This document shows positions 45,101 to 53,415 of a stretch of DNA of 64,000 nucleotides, piece after piece (position 1 is the first letter of the stretch; the number at the start of each line of letters is the position of its first letter). The stretch comes from CAYMRL01 sp964398985 (lineage in GTDB: Bacteria > Deinococcota > Deinococci > Deinococcales > Trueperaceae), in contig CAYNOS010000002.1 in assembly GCA_964398985.1 (NCBI GenBank), positions 58,465-122,464 on the forward strand, in the 5' to 3' direction. The notes beneath the pieces were generated by a model. The model was given only the letters and a program-made list of their open reading frames with translations, had not been told where the DNA came from and ran no database searches. The position numbers were made by a program, and so were the translations under genes.

Positions 45101-45436
45101 AGGGCGTTCTCGGAGTTGCGAGTTGCCCTGGAGCACGCCGTCAGCTGGCACCTCTTCCCAGGACTCCTGGACGCACTGGCGGTCTCGCTCGAGCTCCTGC
45201 CCACAGAGCTGGCCGCCGAAGTAGCCGGGTACCTAAAGCGCCAGAGCGCGGTCAGGTTCGCGCTCAGGAGGCGGCTCGGGGCGTCGACCGACGCTCCCCC
45301 GGTTCCCGACGATCGTGACGCTGCCTGGGCGGAAGCGTGCTCGATCGCTGGGCGTGTGATCGCGGCGCTGGAGGGCGTTTCCGCCGGCGTCTCCGATCCG
45401 GACCCGCTCGCGCACCACACCGGCCCACCGAACTGA
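42179..45436 (+). CDS. BTAD-STAND-TPR regulator (AfsR/SARP-like), first copy
   Basis: 1085 residues. Residues 1-95 form an OmpR-like winged helix of the SARP type (LCGRPRLTVGEQVFEPPADR, VPREDLLCLFWPDFAENRAR); about 95-230 a bacterial transcriptional activation (BTAD) helical domain. Then a STAND NTPase module: FVGRESELRLLADLL, P-loop LAPGGMGKTRLALEAAERL near 287, Walker B VLVVLDNVEQ near 358, LTGGMPLALELAAGWL (GxP motif). About 500 C-terminal residues are TPR-like helices. STAND proteins are ATP-dependent switches, so this is likely a ligand-gated transcription regulator. Targets are unknown; neighbours are exported proteins. Confidence 0.88.
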   Translation: MSVFVRLCGRPRLTVGEQVFEPPADRRSALLYYLAHVGGWVPREDLLCLFWPDFAENRARANLRQLTFVVRNARFGRDLEVEKTRLRFMPMTDLRSFAAASGGGAPSVWPGPLLEGFRINGAPEFDSWLELERGAWEKRFRQQLLVEVAASHDPESACSSLEAWLAHSPLDEECLRLLLSLVATQAGRSSALARFDDFTARLQLEIGVAPERETLDLVENLRHHDLTHGSLGKLDDASPLARHTSRRASAGRQRQWQVAGTAFVGRESELRLLADLLAPRGAVVTLLAPGGMGKTRLALEAAERLGSRFPDGATVVPLVAVQAADDVASAVVDALGVRPPQERTASEAVEAALKGSRVLVVLDNVEQVPEVARVVERWREAAPGVSWLLTSRVRVGVRGESVLELGGLPYPSGGEDVKAAHSAIALLRDRARGASIELRLDRDGPALARVTRLTGGMPLALELAAGWLRVLPLDKIADELESGLDVLVAAGEGATPRHASLRAVFDATWSALPEAERAALTRLSVFRGGFTEAAAREVADVGRPMLLKLRNRSMIELNASGRFDWHPLLGSYLRERSPPETTGPAQERHARYFMELLAHCERIGQRDGEVEAIETLKAEHPNLEAAWDKAVELQWWDDLVAGGAMFGLSYEALGRGRRWAELLRYALARMPRDTVPWALLECHEASMAQFAGRYQQAFDRRAVAVEVLRDHADEDPFSLAWGLTLLAEPLWSLDRPDEARAALRESVDLLERAGQGDLLFIPMTKLLAFADNPAEHEHWYERLRKWRAEPTAKPDQAANLRLHAKYLAVVHGAHEEAVATIEAALDIERAQGWYQSAIGAILMTAAELRADAGHVETAIAYAEQYLESWDPGWASNQAGIGEPLALRAELGWLRGDEGADKLLESNTQARSTHRGLLILAHLNRCQGALGAARSCADEARARIERERVGLDRAAWKLRALVAGLEVSLASQELARAFSELRVALEHAVSWHLFPGLLDALAVSLELLPTELAAEVAGYLKRQSAVRFALRRRLGASTDAPPVPDDRDAAWAEACSIAGRVIAALEGVSAGVSDPDPLAHHTGPPN

Positions 45437-45437
45437 G

Positions 45438-45456
45438 GGCCGCGATCGTCGCGGCC
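45438..45456. terminator. Hairpin between convergent genes
   Basis: GGCCGCG-ATCGT-CGCGGCC, 7-bp perfect stem, between the BTAD gene and the convergent hydrolase gene; no T-run. Confidence 0.35.
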
Positions 45457-45535
45457 GGCTACCGACACAGCTGCGGGCAGAGCAGCGGATGCCGGCGCGG
45501 GCGCGGTGGCGGTCGTCACGCGCCCGCTTTGGCGC

Positions 45536-46650
45536 TCACCACCCCATGCGTTGGAGGAAGCCGAGCAGGAGCGCGTTGAACGCCTCTGCGCGCTCATCGT
45601 TGGGGAGCAGCGCCGCGTCGCGCAGCAGCGCCAGCTGGGCGTCGGGGCGCGCGAGCACGAAGTCCTCGGCGTCCTCGTAGGAGCTGAAACCGGCCGCGGT
45701 GCCCCACACCAGCAACGCCGGCTGCTCGGTTGCCGGCCACAGCTCCGACACGTCCTGGTCGAGGCTGCCGCTCACGAACGAGAAGACGATCCAGCGCGCC
45801 CCCTCGGCCTTGAGGTTCTGGTCGAACGAGGCGAGCACCTCCTCCGTGAGGCTGTCGGGGTCGGCGTAAGCGTCGAGCAGGAAGAAGCGCTGGGCCCCCT
45901 CCTCCACGAGGATGCCGGTGAAGAACTCGCCCACCACGGGGTTGGCCAAGACGTCGAAGGTGCGCGCCCGCGCCTCGGTCTGCGGACGGTTGAGGCTGCG
46001 GTAGCCGGTGGGCGCGATGAGCGCGAGGCCGGCGACCAGGTCGGGGCGCTCAGCGGCGATGCGGATGGCGTGCGCGGCCGAGAGGCCGTTGGCAACGAGC
46101 ACGGCAGGTTCGCCCACCACTTCCTCGAGGAAGTGGGTGACCTGCGCAACGAGGTCGTCCTGCACCGTGCGCTGCTCGGGGCGCGACGAGCGGCCGAAGC
46201 CGAGCAGGTCGAGGGCGTAGACGCGGTAGCCGGCGTCCGCGACCACCGACGCGTTGCGGCGGTACTGGAAGAGGCTCGAGCCACCGCCGATGCCGTGCAC
46301 CATCACGACGGGCGGGCCGTCACCCAGCACCTCGTAGCCCGTGACGAAGTCGCCGAACGGGGCTTGAGCGACGCGCGCGCCGGGGATGACGGGCTCGGGG
46401 CCGACGCCTTCCACNNNNNNNNNNNNNNNNNNNNNNNNNNNNNNNNNNNNNNNNNNNNNNNNNNNNNNNNNNNNNNNNNNNNNNNNNNNNNNNNNNNNNN
46501 NNNNNNNNNNNNNNGGGCTTGAGCGACGCGCGCGCCGGGGATGACGGGCTCGGGGCCGACGCCTTCCACGACGGGGACGCAGGAGGCGAGGAGCGACAAA
46601 GCAAGGAGGATGGCGAGGGGGCGGAGCATGACTGCATGGTGGCGGAGCAT
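45536..46650 (-). CDS. Lipoprotein with alpha/beta-hydrolase fold, interrupted by an assembly gap
   Basis: The gene crosses 100 N flanked by two copies of the same 55 bp. Removing the N run and one copy leaves exactly 960 bases, 319 residues in one frame, so the gap is probably artificial. Signal peptide and lipobox: MLRPLAILLALSLLASC, hence membrane-anchored outside. Fold markers: VVMVHGIGGGSS (oxyanion loop), VANGLSAAHAIRIAAERPDL (nucleophile Ser in GLSAA), PALLVWGTAAGFSSYEDAED. The usual acid (WGxxD) is Ala, and the usual His (GHLPHEE) reads DAALLPNDE, so acid and base of the triad seem lost. A TAGCGT box (46657-46662) 6 bases before ATG 46650 fixes the start. Confidence 0.8.
46360..46569. 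repeat. 55-bp duplicated contig ends around a 100-N gap
   Basis: 46360-46414 and 46515-46569 are identical over 55 bases; N fills 46415-46514. Typical of contigs sharing one 55-mer that a scaffolder failed to merge. Confidence 0.95.
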
Positions 46651-46656
46651 AGCTGC

Positions 46657-46662
46657 ACGCTA
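46657..46662 (-). promoter_or_regulatory. -10 box TAGCGT, leaderless promoter of the hydrolase lipoprotein
   Basis: Minus-strand TAGCGT ends 6 bases before ATG 46650. Confidence 0.5.
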
Positions 46663-46715
46663 GCGCCGCCGCGCGCGCCTCGCCACGGCCAAACGCCCCG
46701 TCCTGGACGCGGCTG

Positions 46716-47173
46716 TGGGCATCGCCCACCTCGTTGAGCGCCAACGTGTGGACCACCGTGTCCGGGCTAATCGAGAAGTCGATCATCTGGAAGCCTGGCA
46801 GGTACATCTGCTGCGGGAACCCGATGAGGTCGCGGTAGAACGCGCCGTCTCTCGCGATGTCTGCGACGTGCAGATGCACGTGATGCACCCGGTCGGACAC
46901 GAGGGGAGCGGTGAGGTCGTCCGAGTCGGTCAGCTCGCCGAACAGCGAGTCGAGGTCGACCGCTTCGCGGCCGGAGTGCAGTGCGCCGTCCTTCGTGCGG
47001 GCCATCATCTGACCGATCGGCTCGGGCAGGAACTCGCCACGGTCGGAAGTCTCGAGCGTCAACTCGATGCCGTTGCCATCCGGGTCGTTGAGGTAGGTGG
47101 TCTCACTGACGAGGTGATCGGTGGGGGAGTTGGGGTAGCGGACCGTGAACAGCCGGGCGATGACCCTCGCCAG
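46716..47173 (-). pseudogene. Fragment of a two-domain VOC (catechol dioxygenase-like) protein
   Basis: Minus-strand frame reads LARVIARLFTVRYPNSPTDH, LVSETTYLNDPDGNGIELTL, then RVHHVHLHVADIARDGAFYR, LIGFPQQMYLPGFQMIDFSI and VVHTLALNEVGDAH. DPDGNGIEL is the end of the first VOC module and the rest begins the second, as in CatE/YfiE-like proteins. The start of the first module and the end of the second are missing: upstream codons are Arg-rich noise and the frame runs on into the hydrolase promoter. Most likely a decayed gene. Confidence 0.7.
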
Positions 47174-47319
47174 CTGGCGCGAGCGGTGGCGGCGACGAAG
47201 GGCCGCGCGCGGGCGTCGAGTCGTTACGGTGACCTACCGGGCGACGGATCATCATGCCTCATACTCTCCAGCGGCCGTTGAACGGCCGTTCCTGGTTGGT
47301 GGGGGGCCGGGAAGCTCGC

Positions 47320-47685
47320 TCACCCGGTAGCGCCGGCGGCTTGATCCCGGCCGCGGCCCCCACGGGCGAAGTGCAGGAGCAGTGCGGCCGCCTGACAGGC
47401 GACCTGGAGGGCATACGGGATCCCGAACGGGCCCGCCAGCGCAAGGAGTAGCCCGGCCAACCGCAGCGAGACGGTGAGGTTCGCCGTGTAGTAGGCGGCG
47501 AACACCCACCACGCCCAGCCGCGCCCGGCCGTGATGGCGACGAGCAGCGCCAGGAGCACGACGGTGGACAGCGTGAGCATCAGCCGCTCACCGACGAACT
47601 CCTGGGCCGCCTCCCACGGCAAGATCACCGGCGTTACCGGACCGAAGACCACGCCCAGCCCGAGACTCCCCCACAGCAGGGCCAA
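47320..47685 (-). CDS. Small membrane protein, unknown function
   Basis: 121 residues with three or four hydrophobic helices (ALLWGSLGLGVVFGPVTPVI, LTLSTVVLLALLVAITAG, WWVFAAYYTANLTVSLRLAG, PYALQVACQAAALLLHFA). Start uncertain: TTG 47685 is the only early codon, and the frame is open upstream to about 47720 without ATG or GTG. It ends in a Gly/Arg tail. No family recognised. Lies 32 bases after the stop of the secreted 237-residue protein and may share its transcript. Confidence 0.6.
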   Translation of the reverse strand: MALLWGSLGLGVVFGPVTPVILPWEAAQEFVGERLMLTLSTVVLLALLVAITAGRGWAWWVFAAYYTANLTVSLRLAGLLLALAGPFGIPYALQVACQAAALLLHFARGGRGRDQAAGATG

Positions 47686-47717
47686 CGCCCAGCGGTCACG
47701 TGCGGGAGTCGCGAGGC

Positions 47718-48431
47718 TCAGCGCAGCGCCTTGAAGGCGTCGATCGGACCGAGGTAGACGTACTCGCCGACCGCACCCACCGCGAAGCCCTTCGTCGCTC
47801 CCGACTGGACGTCCACGACTCGTAGTGTCGCGAAGTACTCACCTGCGTTGCGCTCGTCGAACGCGTACACGCCGTGCAGGAAGAAGTCGAACCCGTTGCC
47901 TGCGCCGTCGCGCATGACGTAGTACGGTGCATCGCCGGAGTGCGACAACAGCGAGCGCTTGAGACCCGCAGCCAGTCCGGCCTGATGCGTGAACACCGGC
48001 TGCCCGGACTGGGCCTCTGCTTCCCCTCCACCGTCACCATCACCCTCGCCGCAGGCGTACTTCTGGACCCACTCCCGCCCGTCGATGGCACACATGAGCT
48101 GGTGCGCCAACAGACCGATGCATCCGTCGACCCCGAGCCCGGTACAGTCGCTTTCCTGCCTGCGCTGGCTGAAGATGCGACCCACCGCGTCGGCCGCTTG
48201 CGTCATCCCCGACATGAACTCCATGCCGGCTCCTTGAGGGTGGCAGATCGCTCCCGGTGGGCAGCTTTGGTCCGGTCCGAGTTGAGCGCTCGCGTGTGAA
48301 CCGAGGAACAGTGCCAGCGACGCGACCAACAAGAGCCGCGCACGATGGGCCGTAACACCCGATGTGACCAGCCCGGTGGACCCGCGCACCGCTGGCGACC
48401 GTCGTGACACCTTGCGAACCCGATCGAACAT
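47718..48431 (-). CDS. Exported protein of unknown function with cysteine-rich region
   Basis: 237 residues. Basic N terminus then a hydrophobic signal (LLLVASLALFLGSHASAQ, cleavage near residue 50, later than usual). The mature part has six cysteines (SCPPGAICHPQG, DCTGLGVDGCIG, MCAID, YACGEG), which could form disulfides, a Gly/Asp/Glu spacer, and a C-terminal domain with YYVMRDGAGNGFDFFLHGVY. No homologue recognised. ATG 48431 has GGAGGTAG upstream. Divergent from the second BTAD regulator, 156 bases apart, a position suggesting control by it. Confidence 0.7.
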   Translation of the reverse strand: MFDRVRKVSRRSPAVRGSTGLVTSGVTAHRARLLLVASLALFLGSHASAQLGPDQSCPPGAICHPQGAGMEFMSGMTQAADAVGRIFSQRRQESDCTGLGVDGCIGLLAHQLMCAIDGREWVQKYACGEGDGDGGGEAEAQSGQPVFTHQAGLAAGLKRSLLSHSGDAPYYVMRDGAGNGFDFFLHGVYAFDERNAGEYFATLRVVDVQSGATKGFAVGAVGEYVYLGPIDAFKALR

Positions 48432-48576
48432 GATGACTACCTCCATCTATGGCGTGCATCACCATGGTGGCGATCGGCCGTTGCAGCCCCGTTGCAGGTG
48501 GCCCGACCTCGGTCGCTACGTCGCTAGTTCCGCGAAGCGGTGTGGCGCCCGTGGGACCTCGAGCGAGGCACGCGAC

Positions 48577-48582
48577 TACACT
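48577..48582 (+). promoter_or_regulatory. -10 box TACACT, leaderless promoter of the second BTAD regulator
   Basis: TACACT ends 5 bases before GTG 48588, the same spacing as in the first copy. Confidence 0.55.
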
Positions 48583-48587
48583 ACTGT

Positions 48588-51500
48588 GTGCTCTCAGGCC
48601 GCCTTCGCCTGCTTGGGACTCCGGCGCTGGTCCACGCCGAAGGGTCTACGGCTCTGTCGCTCAGTACGCCGACGTCACTGCTCTTCTACCTGGCCGCGGA
48701 CGGTGACTGGGTCTCTCGCAGCGAGCTTGCCTACCTCTACCGGCCCGACGAGTCCGAGTCGGACGCGCTGACCTACCTCCGCTTGCAGGTACATCGTGCA
48801 CAGGCGCTGCCGTGGGCTGGATCGCTCGAGGTCGAGCCGCAGCGCCTCCGCTGGCGGATCGCGACCGACCTCAACGAGCTGCGCAGCGCCGCCGCCGCCG
48901 GGCGGTGGCAGGAGGTCATCCGGCTGTACACGGGGAAGCTGCTGGCGGGAGCGGAACTGAGCGACAGACCGACGTACAACGCGTGGCTGGAGCTCGAGCG
49001 GGAAGGGTGCCAGCAGGCGTTCGCGACGGCGCTGCGTCGCGAGGCAGAAAGGCTCGAGAGACACTCCGACACCTGGCGGGCCGCAGGGCTCTACCAGCGC
49101 CTGCTCGACCTCGACGAGTTCGACGAGTGGGCGGCGTCCGGACACGTGCGAGCCTTGGCCCTCGCTGGCGATATGGATCAAGCGCTCAAGCACTACGAAG
49201 CGTTCCGAGCGAAACTCGAGGAGGAGCTGGGGGTCGAGCCCTCATCCGAGCTGCAAGAGCTGGCCGCGAGCGTCCGCGCCGGCAGCGTGCGACCAGCAAC
49301 CACCGCTCGCCAACACCGCGAGTCGTCACCCGTGCCCACCACACGGTTCGTCGGGCGCCACGCCGAACTCGCGGAGATCAGGGCGTTGATCGAGAAGCCC
49401 GACTGCCGACTGGTGACGATCGTCGGCATGGGCGGGATCGGCAAGACACGCGTCGCGCTCGAGCTCGAACGCTCTCTGACCGGCAGCTTCGATGATGGCG
49501 CACAGTTCATCTCGCTCGAGCCCGCCTCCAACGCAGAGCAAGCCGTTGCTCGCATCGCTCAGGCGCTCGCCGTAGAGGTCAGCGCCCAGCAGGACGTGAC
49601 GCAGTCCGTCCTCGAGCACCTCGCCGCGCGCGAGACGCTGCTCGTCGTGGACAACCTCGAGCATCTACCCGAGCTTTCGCCGTTCCTCGCGACCGCGTTG
49701 GCAGAGGCCCCACGCCTCAAGGTTCTGGCCGCGTCGCGTGCGCCTCTACGGCTGCACGGGGAGTGGCTGTACGACCTGCAGGGACTCGCGGTGCCCGGCG
49801 ACGCCGACCCTGTCACCGAGGACGGGTTCGCCGCCGTCGAGTTGTTCGTGTCGGCCGCCCACCGGGTGGCGCCGCGGCTCGCCTTCACTTCACACGACCT
49901 GAAGCACGTCGCCAGCATCTGCCGCCAGGTTGACGGTCTGCCGCTCGCGCTCGAGCTGGCAGCGGCCTGGGTCAAGGCCGTGCCGGTGGAGCGCATCGCG
50001 GCCGAGATCGCGGCAGGCTCCGACATGCTCCACACCGACGCCCTCGACCTGCCAGAGCGACACCGGAGCGTGACGGCCGTCCTCGACAGGACATGGGCCG
50101 AGATCACCGGGGCCAAGGCCTCGGCGCTCATGAAGTTGTCTGTGTTCCGAGGCGGCCTTAGCCTCGAAGCCGGTGAGAGCGTGGTCGGCGTCGGGCTGCC
50201 GATCCTGCTGAGCCTCGTGAACCAGTCGCTGATCAGCCGTGACGCGGCTGGTCGGATAGGCAGTCATCCACTGGTGGCACAGTACGCCTACAGGCGCCTC
50301 GCAGCGGAACCAGAAGAGCTCGCCGCCGCGCTCGACAGGCACGCCGCGTACTACGTCGAACTACTCGTCCGTTACGACCCGCAGCGCCGCGCCGAGCGCG
50401 TCCGCGCTGGCCACGCCGGCCGCGGCTCCGGTGCGGTCGCTGAGCCGGCCGGCGGCGGATCGTGGCGCGACCTCGAGCCCGACATCGCCAACATCGAACA
50501 GGCCTGGAACCGCCTCCTGGCTACGGGGAGGCACGAAGCCATGGTCGAGGTAGCGGACTGCCTGCTGACGTTCTACAACACGCTCGGCCACTACCAACGC
50601 GGTAGTTCGTTGGCCGCCGAGACGGTCGCGGCTCTGGCCGAGAACGAGGGCGGTACGGCCCCGGAAGCAGGAACGAAGACCGCCTCAGCCGTGGCGGGCC
50701 GGCTCGAGTGCATCCTTCTGCTCGCTCTCTCCAACATGTCACGTGAAGGTGGACGCCTGGCGGAGAGCTTGGTGCACGCCCAGAACGCCTTGGAGCTGGC
50801 CGAGAGCTGGGGCCTTCATACTCACTCCGCCAAGGCTCTGCGCTACCGGGGGGACGCCGAGCAGATGGTGGGGAGGTTCGCCGAAGCGCGAACGTCCTAC
50901 CTCGCTGCGATCGACCTCCTCGAGGCGCACGAGGACCTTGCCGAGCTTGCGAACACCCTGAACTCGCTGGCGTCGATGGACGCCATACAGGAGAACTTCG
51001 AGGCGGCGACAGCCGGCTTCGAGCGTTGTGTCACGTTGTTCGACCTGACTGGCGACGAGCTGGCGAAGGCCATCGCGCTCAACAACCTCGGGTACATCGC
51101 CGACTCACAGGGTGACACCGGAGCAGCGTTGCAGTACTACGAAGCGAGCCTCGAATCGTTCGAACTCATCCAGTTCACCCGCGGCATCTCGGCCGTCAAG
51201 AACAACCTCGTCGTTCTGTACGGCATGCTCGGGCGCCTCGACGAGGCCGAGAGGATGGGTCTGGAGTCGCTCGCCATCAAGGAGCAGTCCCACGACAGGT
51301 TAGGCACCATCATCACGCTCAAGAACCTCGGTGACCTCGAGTTGTTGCGCGGTCGCCCTGGTGCAGCGCTCGCGCACCTCGAGCCGGCGCTCGCGACCGC
51401 CGTCGAGATCGACGCCGTGCCGAGGCTCCTGCAAGTCCTGCCCAGCTATGCCCAGGCTCTCCAAGGCACCGATCGCGGACAGTTGGCAGAGCGGGTACTG

Positions 51501-51644
51501 ACCGCGGTCGTGATGCACCCTCTCACACCGCCGAGCATGCGCGAGAAGGCACTGCACCTCGCTCCAAACCTTACCGACCGCGCGACGACGACCGATGAGT
51601 CGCTGTTGGCGAGACTCCTGCCGGAGCTGCCGTTCACTGACTGA
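48588..51644 (+). CDS. BTAD-STAND-TPR regulator (AfsR/SARP-like), second copy
   Basis: 1018 residues from GTG 48588. Same order as the first copy: SARP-type winged helix (GRLRLLGTPALV, VSRSELAYLYRPDESESD), BTAD helices to about 230 (YEAFRAKLEEELGVEPSSEL), then STAND: FVGRHAELAEIRALI, P-loop IVGMGGIGKTRVALELE near 280, ETLLVVDNLEHLPEL near 352, VDGLPLALELAAAWVKAV. The C-terminal half holds clear TPRs (ALNNLGYIADSQGDTGAALQ, TIITLKNLGDLELLRGRPGA). Sequence identity with the first copy is limited outside motifs, so an old duplication or separate acquisition. Followed within 38 bases by a 71-residue leaderless gene. Confidence 0.9.
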   Translation: MLSGRLRLLGTPALVHAEGSTALSLSTPTSLLFYLAADGDWVSRSELAYLYRPDESESDALTYLRLQVHRAQALPWAGSLEVEPQRLRWRIATDLNELRSAAAAGRWQEVIRLYTGKLLAGAELSDRPTYNAWLELEREGCQQAFATALRREAERLERHSDTWRAAGLYQRLLDLDEFDEWAASGHVRALALAGDMDQALKHYEAFRAKLEEELGVEPSSELQELAASVRAGSVRPATTARQHRESSPVPTTRFVGRHAELAEIRALIEKPDCRLVTIVGMGGIGKTRVALELERSLTGSFDDGAQFISLEPASNAEQAVARIAQALAVEVSAQQDVTQSVLEHLAARETLLVVDNLEHLPELSPFLATALAEAPRLKVLAASRAPLRLHGEWLYDLQGLAVPGDADPVTEDGFAAVELFVSAAHRVAPRLAFTSHDLKHVASICRQVDGLPLALELAAAWVKAVPVERIAAEIAAGSDMLHTDALDLPERHRSVTAVLDRTWAEITGAKASALMKLSVFRGGLSLEAGESVVGVGLPILLSLVNQSLISRDAAGRIGSHPLVAQYAYRRLAAEPEELAAALDRHAAYYVELLVRYDPQRRAERVRAGHAGRGSGAVAEPAGGGSWRDLEPDIANIEQAWNRLLATGRHEAMVEVADCLLTFYNTLGHYQRGSSLAAETVAALAENEGGTAPEAGTKTASAVAGRLECILLLALSNMSREGGRLAESLVHAQNALELAESWGLHTHSAKALRYRGDAEQMVGRFAEARTSYLAAIDLLEAHEDLAELANTLNSLASMDAIQENFEAATAGFERCVTLFDLTGDELAKAIALNNLGYIADSQGDTGAALQYYEASLESFELIQFTRGISAVKNNLVVLYGMLGRLDEAERMGLESLAIKEQSHDRLGTIITLKNLGDLELLRGRPGAALAHLEPALATAVEIDAVPRLLQVLPSYAQALQGTDRGQLAERVLTAVVMHPLTPPSMREKALHLAPNLTDRATTTDESLLARLLPELPFTD

Positions 51645-51669
51645 AACGCCACCGCAACGCCCGTCGCAC

Positions 51670-51675
51670 TAGCCT
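51670..51675 (+). promoter_or_regulatory. -10 box TAGCCT, leaderless promoter of the 71-residue gene
   Basis: TAGCCT ends 6 bases before ATG 51682. Confidence 0.55.
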
Positions 51676-51681
51676 CCTGCC

Positions 51682-51897
51682 ATGCCGCGAGAGACGCTGA
51701 TAGGGAGCTACCTGCTGCGACTCACGCGCGAGGTCCCCACACATGGGGGCCGCACGCGCGAGGGGCTCATACGTGACGTGGGCAGGACGCGCATCATCCT
51801 GCGTGACCTGAGAAGCACTGACGTGCTCGAGTTCGAGACGTGGGTGGCCGCGTGGGCTTACGTCGACCGCTTGCTGCATGACCTCGACGACGAGTAG
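51682..51897 (+). CDS. Small soluble protein, 71 residues, unknown function
   Basis: Begins MPRETLIGSYLLRLTREV and ends in an acidic helix (WAYVDRLLHDLDDE). Alternating strands (RIILRDLRSTDVLEFETW) suggest a compact beta-sheet plus helix. No family recognised. Supported by its own leaderless promoter and protein-like codon use; directly follows the second BTAD regulator, possibly a partner or target. Confidence 0.6.
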   Translation: MPRETLIGSYLLRLTREVPTHGGRTREGLIRDVGRTRIILRDLRSTDVLEFETWVAAWAYVDRLLHDLDDE

Positions 51898-52001
51898 CCC
51901 CTCACCGACCCCGTGACCACCAAGCCGGCAGCCTCCATGCAACGGCGCTGCAACGCCGCGCGCGGAGGATGGAACCCAACACCACTCTCAGGAGGTTCAC
52001 G

Positions 52002-53369
52002 ATGTCTGACTCGAAGCTCTCTTCGGTACCAGTAGCCGCAGCGACCCGCTCAGCGGCCGCGACCCGGGCAGGCAGGGCAGCGCTCCTCGTCGCGGTACTG
52101 GCCGTTAGCGCCGGCATCGCGGCAGCTCAGGAGTGCACCAAGTACGTGAGCTCTGAAGGCAGCGGTCGCACGGCTTCGCTCGAACGGCCGGCGCGCGACA
52201 TGGGCAACATCGTCAGCGACCTCGAGGCCGGCGACGTGGTGTGCATCACCGGCGGCGTCTTCACGGGACGCGCCGATGCCGGCGCGGACCTCATCGAGCT
52301 ACCTGTCGCCATCTACGGCGGGTTCAGCCCTGACTTCGCCACGCGTGACCCGTGGGGCGCGTACCAGACCGTGTTCACGGGCATGCGCAACTCACCGAAC
52401 TTCTCGACCGATTACCGGTTGACGATCGACACGACAGGGTTCGCGACCAAACTGATGGCGGCCCGCGGCGAGATGACCGAGCATACGGTGATCGTCGACG
52501 GGATCATCTTCGACAACGGTGACCGCAACTACTACGCAGGTGGTGAGAACGGCAAGATCATCCGACTGGGAACGCCAAGCGAGACGCCCACCCCGGAGAG
52601 CGGCGGTCTCGTCATCAGGACAGGCATCACCAGCACGATAGTAGTGCGCAACGTGATCGTGATGAACACGGCTCCGACGCAGGGCGCCATCGCGCTCTTC
52701 CCCGGCGCGGGCGCCCAGGTGACGGTGAGCAACAACGTCGCCGTCAACAACACCGGCGCAGGCTTTCACCTCGGCACCAGCATCGCTGCATCGGACCCGG
52801 CCGACATGCCGACCTACTCCTTCACCGACAATGTCAGCGTGTTCAACGAGAAGCACGACGCGTTCGGCACCTTCGGCGGGGCCGGCGTGATCCTCGAGAG
52901 CAGCACGGTGGTGTCGATGACTGGCAACATCCTCGCCTTCAACGACAACTACGGCATCGACAACGCCAAACGCGCCGATGACATCATCGTCGTAGGGAAC
53001 GTCATCACGGCCAACGCTCAAGCCGACTACCTCGAGTTCGACACCAAGATCGGCCTGGACGACTTCGAAGACTGGGCCGAGAACGTGGCGGAAGGCTGGG
53101 ACAACGTCGCCCTGGCGCTAGACTTCGGGATCTCCCCCGAGTGGGGCGCACTGTACGCCTCGAGGAACGTTATCGACCGCAACGCCGCCGAGGACGAAGT
53201 CGAAGCGGTCGACAGCTGGTACAACGACGTTCGCAGCTTCTTCGGTTGGAACCTGGTTGGCACGGACCTCGACGTCGACACGAACATCTGGCTGCCCCGC
53301 ATGAGCATCGAGGACGCGCTGGCAGTGGCGGTGCGGGTCGAGGGGGCGTACGGCGTGGTCAAGCCGTGA
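52002..53369 (+). CDS. Secreted right-handed parallel beta-helix protein
   Basis: 455 residues with a signal peptide (AALLVAVLAVSAGIAAAQ, cleavage near 42). The mature start (CTKYVSSEGSGRTASLERPA, with LEAGDVVCITGGVF and YGGFSPDFATRD) matches the polymorphic-outer-membrane-protein/pectate-lyase-like entry to a beta-helix. Then 20-25-residue rungs with N-rich turns (GLVIRTGITSTIVVRNVIVM, VTVSNNVAVNNTGAGFHLG, VVSMTGNILAFNDNYGI). No obvious catalytic cluster; may bind or cleave polysaccharide. ATG 52002 has AGGAGG 6 bases upstream. Confidence 0.8.
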   Translation: MSDSKLSSVPVAAATRSAAATRAGRAALLVAVLAVSAGIAAAQECTKYVSSEGSGRTASLERPARDMGNIVSDLEAGDVVCITGGVFTGRADAGADLIELPVAIYGGFSPDFATRDPWGAYQTVFTGMRNSPNFSTDYRLTIDTTGFATKLMAARGEMTEHTVIVDGIIFDNGDRNYYAGGENGKIIRLGTPSETPTPESGGLVIRTGITSTIVVRNVIVMNTAPTQGAIALFPGAGAQVTVSNNVAVNNTGAGFHLGTSIAASDPADMPTYSFTDNVSVFNEKHDAFGTFGGAGVILESSTVVSMTGNILAFNDNYGIDNAKRADDIIVVGNVITANAQADYLEFDTKIGLDDFEDWAENVAEGWDNVALALDFGISPEWGALYASRNVIDRNAAEDEVEAVDSWYNDVRSFFGWNLVGTDLDVDTNIWLPRMSIEDALAVAVRVEGAYGVVKP

Positions 53370-53403
53370 GCGCCGGAAGCGCGGTGCTGACCCCCGCAGG
53401 TTG

Positions 53404-53409
53404 CATACT
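53404..53409 (+). promoter_or_regulatory. -10 box CATACT, leaderless promoter of the beta-propeller lipoprotein
   Basis: CATACT ends 6 bases before GTG 53416. Confidence 0.45.
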
Positions 53410-53415
53410 CTAGGC

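Larger units (their letters stand above)
46651..47319. other. Region without an intact gene; holds a VOC remnant
   Basis: Between the hydrolase start and the small membrane protein. Apart from the VOC fragment I see only a CGGCCGTT-G-AACGGCCG palindrome at 47271-47287. Confidence 0.5.

Noticed and set aside
45536..47062. One 508-codon minus-strand ORF through the N run
   Set aside because: It joins the VOC remnant and the hydrolase only because N codons do not stop translation; the frame across the gap is wrong by the 155 inserted bases.
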